A DNA stretch of 49,346 bases, from assembly GCA_934168305.1 (NCBI GenBank), contig CAKPNF010000011.1:1-49346 (forward strand), written 5' to 3'. The notes beneath the pieces are model-generated. The model searched no databases. It was not told the DNA's origin and saw only the letters and a program-made list of their open reading frames with translations. The translations under genes and the position numbers were made by a program. This document shows positions 44,131-49,346 of this stretch, piece by piece. This DNA comes from an uncultured Clostridia bacterium (GTDB lineage Bacteria > Bacillota > Clostridia > TANB77 > CAG-508). The stretch's first letter is position 1; each line of letters starts with the position of its first letter.

Positions 44131-44697
44131 ATGGCAGGAGTATACTCAGCAGGAGATTTTAGAAACGGAACAACATTTGAAATGGAAGGAAACGTATTCA
44201 GAGTAGTAGAATTCCAACACGTAAAACCAGGAAAAGGATCAGCATTCGTAAGAACAAAATTAAAAAATGTAATAACAGGAGCAACATTAGAAAAAACATT
44301 TAACCCATCAGACAAATTCCCAGGGGCAGAAATAGAAAGAAAGACAATGCAATACTTATATGAAGATGGAGATTTATATTATTTTATGGATAATGAAACA
44401 TATGACCAAATGCCTTTAAATAAAGAAACATTAGGAGATTGCCTAAAATATTTAAAAGAAAACATGGAAGTTTCAATATTATCTTATAAAGGAAAAGTAT
44501 TTGCAGTGGAACCACCAATATTTGTTGAATTAGAAGTTACATATACAGAACCAGGATTTGCTGGAAACACAACAACAACATCTGGAAAACCAGCAACATT
44601 AGAAACAGGGTTAGAATTACAAGTTCCAATGTTTGTAAACATAGGTGATGTATTAAGAATAGATACAAGAACTTGTGAATATATGGAAAGAGTTTAA
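44131..44697 (+). CDS. efp: Elongation factor P
   Basis: A 188-residue EF-P, which rescues ribosomes stalled at polyproline. Domain I has YSAGDFRNGTTFE and the HVKPGKGSAFVRTK loop with the lysine at the modification position; domains II and III follow with the family end TYTEPGFAGNTTTTSGKPATLETG and IRIDTRT-like LRIDTRTCEYMERV. No modification gene (ymfI or epmA/B type) is beside it. Its neighbour upstream is M24, downstream a zinc-ribbon protein. Confidence 0.97.
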   Translation: MAGVYSAGDFRNGTTFEMEGNVFRVVEFQHVKPGKGSAFVRTKLKNVITGATLEKTFNPSDKFPGAEIERKTMQYLYEDGDLYYFMDNETYDQMPLNKETLGDCLKYLKENMEVSILSYKGKVFAVEPPIFVELEVTYTEPGFAGNTTTTSGKPATLETGLELQVPMFVNIGDVLRIDTRTCEYMERV

Positions 44698-44739
44698 ATC
44701 TTTATTAATAAAACCATAAAAGAAGGGATAGGTATAATA

Positions 44740-45090
44740 ATGAGTGATTTAAATCAACAAATTGAAAATCTTTTAAAAGAAATGAAAGAGATAAAAGAAA
44801 ACCAAAAAATAATGACTCAAAAAATGGAAAAAATGCAACAAGTAATTGACAATATAGAAAGTGATATTTATTCTGATGAAGGCTTTGATTTTGAAATTGT
44901 TTGTCCTTATTGTGAATATGAATTTGTTATAGATGCAGATGAAGACAAAAAAGAAGTTAAATGCCCAGAATGCAAAAATACAATAGAATTAGACTGGTCA
45001 GGAGATTTAGATGAACATGATGATGGATGCTCAGGACATTGTTGTGGATGTTCAGGATGCGAAAGCTCTGACGAAGATGAAGATATGTAA
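44740..45090 (+). CDS. CD1247-type zinc-ribbon protein
   Basis: A 116-residue protein: N-terminal coiled coil (about 1-42), then a zinc ribbon (VCPYCEYEF ... KCPECKNTIEL), then an acidic Cys/His tail with CSGHCCGCSGC. It resembles clostridial proteins named after the CD1247 N-terminal domain, often found after efp. Function unknown. RBS aagggat before ATG. Confidence 0.65.
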   Translation: MSDLNQQIENLLKEMKEIKENQKIMTQKMEKMQQVIDNIESDIYSDEGFDFEIVCPYCEYEFVIDADEDKKEVKCPECKNTIELDWSGDLDEHDDGCSGHCCGCSGCESSDEDEDM

Positions 45091-45091
45091 A

Positions 45092-45150
45092 ACAACAGGG
45101 ACGTTGTTGAATTGGCTGTAAGCCGACTCAATAACGTCTTTGTTAGTTTA
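45092..45150. terminator. Bidirectional hairpin between CD1247-type and M23 genes
   Basis: aacagggacgttgttga / tcaataacgtctttgtt with a smaller inner stem (ttggct / gccga). Lies between two converging genes. Confidence 0.7.
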
Positions 45151-45153
45151 TTT

Positions 45154-45737
45154 TTAAAAATAATTCAGAGGATTTTTATATTCTCCATCAACTCTAAAAC
45201 CGTAAATGAAGATGGCAACCGTGTAGTAGCACCATTTGTTGGCTTACCGGAACCATCAGAATAAGGATTACCAGGAACACCATAAACATATTTAGGACCA
45301 ACATATCCAATAACCTGTCCTTGCTTAACAATATCACCAACAGCTACTATAAAATTTGGAGAAACATGACAATAAGAAACCTTATAATTATCAAAAGAAA
45401 GCGTAATTGTATAACCACCAGCACCCAAAAAAGAACGAAAAGTAATTTCTCCATCAGCTATTGCAATTAATTTAGTACCTTCAGGTGCAGGTATATCAGT
45501 ACCATAATGAAAACTAGAGGCTCCACCAGTTGGGGCATTTCTTTTTCCAAAATAGGAACTAATACTTGTATAACCAGGAATAGGCCATACAAAGCCATCA
45601 GGGTTAAAATCAATAATCTCTTTGTTTGATGAACTAAAAGAAAAATTACCATTGTTAATTATAGGAATGAAAAATATAGAAATAAAAATTGAAAATAAAA
45701 AAATAAAAGATAAAATTTTCTGAAATAAACTTAAAAT
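45154..45737 (-). CDS. M23 peptidase, two +1 shifts at CGG, ATT start
   Basis: A membrane-anchored M23-family murein peptidase-like protein of 193 residues once two in-frame CGG codons (45221 and 45202) are each read with the C skipped. It starts with a hydrophobic segment (about 1-25), then has PTGGASSFHYGTDIPAPEGT (H-x-x-x-D metal motif), AIADGEITF, VSYCHVSP and, only after the two shifts, TTG-CHLHLG-FRVDGEYKNPLNYF. The HLH metal motif and the C-terminus are lost in the straight reading. No ATG, GTG or TTG is found near the RBS aaaggagg (45745-45752); ATT at 45737, seven bases downstream and in frame, is the best start. Minus-strand promoter TTGCAT-17-TATAAA precedes it. Confidence 0.82.
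45200..45202 (-). other. CGG frame-change site 8 (M23, second)
   Basis: In the frame set by site 7 the minus-strand codons are cat tta CGG ttt TAG. Omitting the C gives tta GGT ttt aga gtt gat gga gaa (L-G-F-R-V-D-G-E), which continues to NPLNYF and a TAA stop: the standard end of such peptidases. Confidence 0.9.
45219..45221 (-). other. CGG frame-change site 7 (M23, first)
   Basis: Minus-strand codons act aca CGG ttg cca in frame 0; omitting the C gives aca GGT tgc cat ctt cat (T-G-C-H-L-H), the T-G-x-H-L-H metal-binding motif of M23 peptidases. Only 18 bases separate this site from site 8. Confidence 0.92.
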
Positions 45738-45768
45738 AAAAATACCTCCTTTAAAAAGTTATGAAAAA

Positions 45769-45797
45769 TTTATAACATTTTTTTTCAAATAATGCAA
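45769..45797 (-). promoter_or_regulatory. Promoter of the M23 gene
   Basis: On the minus strand TTGCAT (45797-45792), 17-base spacer, TATAAA (45774-45769). The leader to the RBS is then about 15-20 bases, which leaves no room for another start codon. Confidence 0.65.
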
Positions 45798-45840
45798 TAT
45801 GAATTTGAAAAAAATATAAAAAATATTTTAACACAAAATA

Positions 45841-45869
45841 TTGCACTAAAATTATTAGTATAGTATAAT
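45841..45869 (+). promoter_or_regulatory. Promoter of the pilin-like pair
   Basis: TTGCAC at 45841-45846, 17-base spacer, perfect TATAAT at 45864-45869. Confidence 0.78.
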
Positions 45870-45904
45870 TTATTTTGAAGGAAAAAGAAAAAAGAGGTAA
45901 TATT

Positions 45905-46102
45905 ATGTTATATAAAAATAAAATAAAAAGTTCAAAAGGTTCAATAACATTATATGTTTTAATAAGTATGATATTTTTGTTAGTTATAGTTTTTGGTATA
46001 TATACTAATGCAAGTAATAAAACACAAAAACAAGATAAGGAAATAAATAAAATACAAAAAGAATATCAACAAGAAGATATAGATGATTTATATAATAGTT
46101 AA
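45905..46102 (+). CDS. Small pilin-like membrane peptide
   Basis: A 65-residue protein: short basic N-terminus ending SSKG, a hydrophobic helix ITLYVLISMIFLLVIVFGIY, then a charged coiled-coil tail. It is nearly the same as the first 65 residues of the large surface protein that follows (KGSITLYVLIS, FGIY..ASNK.QKQ.KE), so it is probably a duplicated N-terminus. The S-K-G followed by a hydrophobic helix resembles a prepilin cleavage site. ATG 45905 fits the gaggt RBS and the promoter; upstream in-frame starts would lie at the transcription start. Confidence 0.7.
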   Translation: MLYKNKIKSSKGSITLYVLISMIFLLVIVFGIYTNASNKTQKQDKEINKIQKEYQQEDIDDLYNS

Positions 46103-46180
46103 AAAATCAGCATAACAACATAGGATAAATTAAACAATTAGTGATACAAAATAAATAATAACTATACTGTAACAAAAAAA

Positions 46181-46232
46181 TAAAAGATAGTTAAAAATGT
46201 GTATAGACTCATTTTTAAAAGCTATCTTTTTT
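46181..46232 (+). terminator. Terminator/attenuator between pilin-like genes
   Basis: aaaagatagttaaaaatg / catttttaaaagctatctttt with a ten-base loop, followed by TTTTT, just ahead of the RBS taggagg. It could limit read-through into the large gene. Confidence 0.8.
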
Positions 46233-46249
46233 AGGAGGAAAAAATATAT

Positions 46250-49200
46250 ATGAAATTAAAAAATAAATTTAAAAATTCTAAAGGGTCAATCACATTATAT
46301 GTATTAATAAGCTTGTCTTTCTTTTATATTATGGTTTTTGGTATATATAATAGTGCAAGTAATAAAATGCAAAAACAGGAAAAAGAATTAGAAAAGGTAC
46401 AAGAAAAATACGAAAGTGAAAATATAAGTGATGTATATGAAGAAACACATAATAATTACATAAGTGCAGAGACTCCAACAATAAGAGTATATGATGGTGA
46501 AACTTTAAAGAGGGAAGTCTTAGGAGAAAAAGTAAGTTCAAAAGAGACCATATATCTATCAAATAAACATGTAATATTGAAATTTTCAAGCAAAAATACT
46601 ACTGATAAATATGTATATTCAACATCACCAAATGGTGAAAAGACAAAGATTGAAGGAAATACATTAGAAATGGACATAACTACAGCAGGAACAACAATAT
46701 ATACATACATAGAAGATTTAGAAGGAAATTATAGTAAAAATTACACAGCTATAACTATGATTTTAGTAACATTACAAGATAAAACAATATATGTAGAAGA
46801 AGGCAAAGAAACTAATATAGGAGAAATACAAGGAGAAAATGCTGGAAAAATAACATTTGAACAAATAGCTGATTCTACTATTGCAACATTAGAAGAAGAT
46901 AAAGTAAAAGGTATAAAAGCAGGAACAACAACATTTATAGCTAAAGAAGATAAAGCAGAAGCAACAGCAACAATAACTATAAAAGTAGTAAAAATAGAAT
47001 TAGAATTTACAAATAAAACAATGTTAGTAGGAGATTCAACAAAAGCAAAAATAACAGGTATAAACAATGGAATATTAAGTGCAAAAATAAATGATAAAGA
47101 ACTTGCTACAGTAGATTTAAAAGATAATGAAATTATAATAACAGCAAAGAAGGAAGGAAATGCAGTAATAACAATTACAGAAAATAATGTAAATGCTGAA
47201 GCAACATGTCAAATAAAAATAGCGAGCATTGCACTAAAACCAAATGGTGGAACATATACAATGCCAACTAAGGGAGAAGCAAGAATAGAAACAACGGTAA
47301 CAACTGTAAATGCAGAAAAAATAGAAACGACATGGTCAGACAATATGGAAAAATGGGATATTACCGAAAATAATCAACTTGTAGAAAAAACAAATTGTAA
47401 AGAAGGAACATATTATTTATATGTAAGAATAAATGGTGAAGAAATATACAAGAGTAAAGAATTTATAGTTGGTGAAAATACTCTAGCAGAAAACAAAATA
47501 ACAATAAAACCAAGTACAACAACATGGACAAAAGATAATATAACAGCAACAGTAACATATGGAAGTACATTAACATCAAATAAAAAAGCAGGATATGGAA
47601 CAACATTGGAAAAAGCAATAACAGTAGCAAGTGAAAGTACATCAACAAATCTTACTGCAACAGAAAATGGATATTTCTATGCAGAAGCAACAGATGTAGC
47701 TGGAAATAAAGTGACAACAAGTTTGCAAATAACAAAAATAGATAGAACTGCACCAAGTGTAGAAAATGTAGAAATAAAAAACGTAAATACTACAGGATAT
47801 GATGTATATGTTTACGGAGTACAAGATAGTGGTTCAGGAGTAAATAGAGTACAGTTTCCAACATGGACAGATTATAATGGACAAGATGATATACAAAGTG
47901 GATGGCAAACAGCAGAAGCATCTAAAGGAGTTAAACAATCTGATGGAACAACATGGGTATATAGAGTAAATACAACAGATCATAAAAATGAAGCTGGAAA
48001 ATACTATACATATATTTATACATATGATAATATAGAAAATTCATTAAAAGTAAGCGAACAAACAGTAAATGTTCCTACAGTAAAAATTACGTATGATGAA
48101 AATTATAACTCTAAAAAAACAACAGTAGAAAAAGCATACAATACAGAATTAGGAACATTGAGTGTGCCAACAAGAGCAGGGTATACATTTGTAGGATGGT
48201 ATACTGAACCAACAGGAGGAACACAAATATCAAATACTACACTAACACCAGCAGATAATACAACATATTATGCACATTGGACAATAAATAAATATTATAT
48301 AGATTTAAACATGTCAGTAGATGGAACAATTTATGATACAGGATATAATTCAAGAATATATGTAGGACTAAAAATAGGAGGAATAGACAAAGGATATATT
48401 CAAGACTATCATGAACAACATGATTATAATACGTCATATGAAATATATGGTCTAAAATTAGATGAAAAAGAAATAAAATATAGCAAAACAGGAATAGTTG
48501 ATGCATTAGATTTAGATTTAAAATTGAATTTCTATACATTAACATTAAATGTTAATAATTCAGCATATGGAAGTGTAAATCCAACAACATTAATAGTGCC
48601 TGATAACAATACAGTTTATAGTACAAATGGTGAAAATTTAACACTAAGCGATGGAAGAACAGCAACAGCAACTGCTAAACCAATAACTGGATATACAACG
48701 AAAATAGTAAATTGGTCACCAGAAACTGGAACAATAACAAATACAACAACAGTAACAGCAAATTTTAATTCAACAGCAAAAACATATACAATATTATATG
48801 ATGGAAATGGAAATACCGGAGGAAGTACAGCAAGTCATACAGTAACATATGGCCAAAATGCAGAAATAGCAACAAATGGATTTGCAAAAACGGGATATAC
48901 ATTTGCAGGATGGACAACTAAATCAGATGGAACAGACGATGGATATAAATGGACAAACTGGAAGGGAACATGGAAGTATGTAGATGGAAAATATGGAATA
49001 GCAGATGGAAAATTACAATTATATGCAATGTGGAAAGCAAATACATATGAAATATCATATGACGGAAATGGAAGCACAGGAGGAAATACAGAAAGTTATA
49101 CAGTAACATATGGTCAAAATGCAGCAATAGCAACAAATGGATTCACAAAAACAGGATATACATTTGCAGGATGGACAACAAAATCAGATGGAACAGACGA

Positions 49201-49346
49201 TGGATATAAGTGGACAAACTGGAAAGGAACATGGGGATTTGTAGATGGAAAATATGGAATAGCAGATGGAAAATTACAATTATATGCTATGTGGAAAGCA
49301 AATACATATGAAATATCATATAATGGAAATGGAAACACAGGAGGAA
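46250..49346 (+). CDS. Large repeat-rich surface protein (3' end outside window)
   Basis: An open frame from ATG 46250 (taggagg RBS) to the window edge, at least 1,032 codons and without stop. It begins with the pilin-like helix (residues 14-37). Order after it: a beta-rich segment, two Big_2-type Ig-like domains (about 175-330), further Ig-like material, a GBS_Bsp-like segment (about 505-590; YDVYVYGVQDSGSGVNRVQFP), then Listeria-Bacteroides type repeats (PF09479-like; GYTFVGWYTEP..) and a tandem repeat of 87 residues. It is likely displayed on the cell surface as adhesin or fibre. Codon use avoids CGG altogether; it is rich in ACA threonine. Confidence 0.85.
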   Translation, partial: MKLKNKFKNSKGSITLYVLISLSFFYIMVFGIYNSASNKMQKQEKELEKVQEKYESENISDVYEETHNNYISAETPTIRVYDGETLKREVLGEKVSSKETIYLSNKHVILKFSSKNTTDKYVYSTSPNGEKTKIEGNTLEMDITTAGTTIYTYIEDLEGNYSKNYTAITMILVTLQDKTIYVEEGKETNIGEIQGENAGKITFEQIADSTIATLEEDKVKGIKAGTTTFIAKEDKAEATATITIKVVKIELEFTNKTMLVGDSTKAKITGINNGILSAKINDKELATVDLKDNEIIITAKKEGNAVITITENNVNAEATCQIKIASIALKPNGGTYTMPTKGEARIETTVTTVNAEKIETTWSDNMEKWDITENNQLVEKTNCKEGTYYLYVRINGEEIYKSKEFIVGENTLAENKITIKPSTTTWTKDNITATVTYGSTLTSNKKAGYGTTLEKAITVASESTSTNLTATENGYFYAEATDVAGNKVTTSLQITKIDRTAPSVENVEIKNVNTTGYDVYVYGVQDSGSGVNRVQFPTWTDYNGQDDIQSGWQTAEASKGVKQSDGTTWVYRVNTTDHKNEAGKYYTYIYTYDNIENSLKVSEQTVNVPTVKITYDENYNSKKTTVEKAYNTELGTLSVPTRAGYTFVGWYTEPTGGTQISNTTLTPADNTTYYAHWTINKYYIDLNMSVDGTIYDTGYNSRIYVGLKIGGIDKGYIQDYHEQHDYNTSYEIYGLKLDEKEIKYSKTGIVDALDLDLKLNFYTLTLNVNNSAYGSVNPTTLIVPDNNTVYSTNGENLTLSDGRTATATAKPITGYTTKIVNWSPETGTITNTTTVTANFNSTAKTYTILYDGNGNTGGSTASHTVTYGQNAEIATNGFAKTGYTFAGWTTKSDGTDDGYKWTNWKGTWKYVDGKYGIADGKLQLYAMWKANTYEISYDGNGSTGGNTESYTVTYGQNAAIATNGFTKTGYTFAGWTTKSDGTDDGYKWTNWKGTWGFVDGKYGIADGKLQLYAMWKANTYEISYNGNGNTGG
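48782..49346 (+). repeat. Tandem 261-bp (87-residue) repeats
   Basis: Units begin at 48782, 49043 and 49304 (each 261 bases apart) with the same reading TYxIxYDGNGN. Copies one and two are nearly identical in DNA (e.g. gatggaacagacgatgga, tggacaaactggaa), so amplification is recent. Each unit contains GYTFAGWTTKSDGTDDGYKW and ends KLQLYAMWKAN. The third copy continues beyond the window. Confidence 0.92.

Noticed and set aside
48782..49346. CRISPR array
   Set aside because: The repeats are long, in frame and encode protein; no spacers.

Overview
This window looks like a chromosomal piece of an uncultured, very AT-rich Clostridia-type Firmicute, probably gut-associated. The support is a SCIFF six-cysteine peptide, a SpoIIIAA homologue, a T-box in front of pheS, pilin-like N-termini of the 'KGITLI' kind, almost exclusive AGA for arginine, and strong A/G-rich ribosome binding sites. 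No rRNA, tRNA or CRISPR array was found.

Layout. (1) About 1-10,970 is an accessory island of mostly plus-strand cassettes separated by four diverged copies of one repeat, two of which carry a terminator-like hairpin in good condition. It holds scraps of the 3' end of asnB and of an ORF6N gene. Its genes are small-molecule and nucleotide enzymes: a HAD phosphatase, an MFS permease, an MccF/LD-carboxypeptidase-like S66 peptidase, a nucleotidase-nucleoside hydrolase fusion, a NADAR N-glycosidase, an HD hydrolase, MYG1, CYTH and a glycerophosphodiesterase, plus RhuM and ORF6N proteins. (2) 11,017-21,113 holds asnB (minus), a DUF5662 gene, rpmF, a DUF308 protein, miaB, two unknowns, mutS and dapA (minus). 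(3) 21,244-35,372 holds a beta-lactamase-like hydrolase, trpS, obgE, lysS, a pilin-like SUMF1-type protein, an M50 protease, tsaD, a small bS18-like protein, a phosphoesterase, recG, two membrane proteins and a NAGPA-type glycosidase. (4) 35,445-45,737 holds a VanW protein, spoIIIAA, SCIFF, T-box-pheS-pheT, yqeG, a prepilin peptidase, an M24 peptidase, efp, a zinc-ribbon protein and an M23 peptidase. (5) 45,905-end holds a small pilin-like protein and the 5' part of a large repeat-rich surface protein that runs off the window.

Main discovery candidate. Six genes (MYG1, asnB, dapA, the SUMF1-type gene, recG, M23) are each broken by one or two frame changes, eight in total. All eight fall exactly on an in-frame CGG codon, and all eight are repaired by skipping the C, so that CGG-N is read as GGN (glycine). 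The glycine restored is usually a family-conserved one (KEASG-N in DapA, TG-CHLH in M23, GFRVVLY in the SUMF1-type protein). In-frame CGG is otherwise almost absent: I found only two more, in ORF6N and the bS18-like gene, where it reads as arginine. This suggests +1 recoding at CGG, or a very specific C-insertion process or artefact. In the same window no clear gene ends in TGA, and TAG stops occur only in the island.

Secondary themes are the island's possible role in detoxifying nucleotide-like or nucleotide-peptide compounds, the duplicated long palindrome in front of lysS and pheT, a leader shared by trpS and pheS, a SCIFF gene without an adjacent maturase, and an M23 gene that appears to start with ATT.
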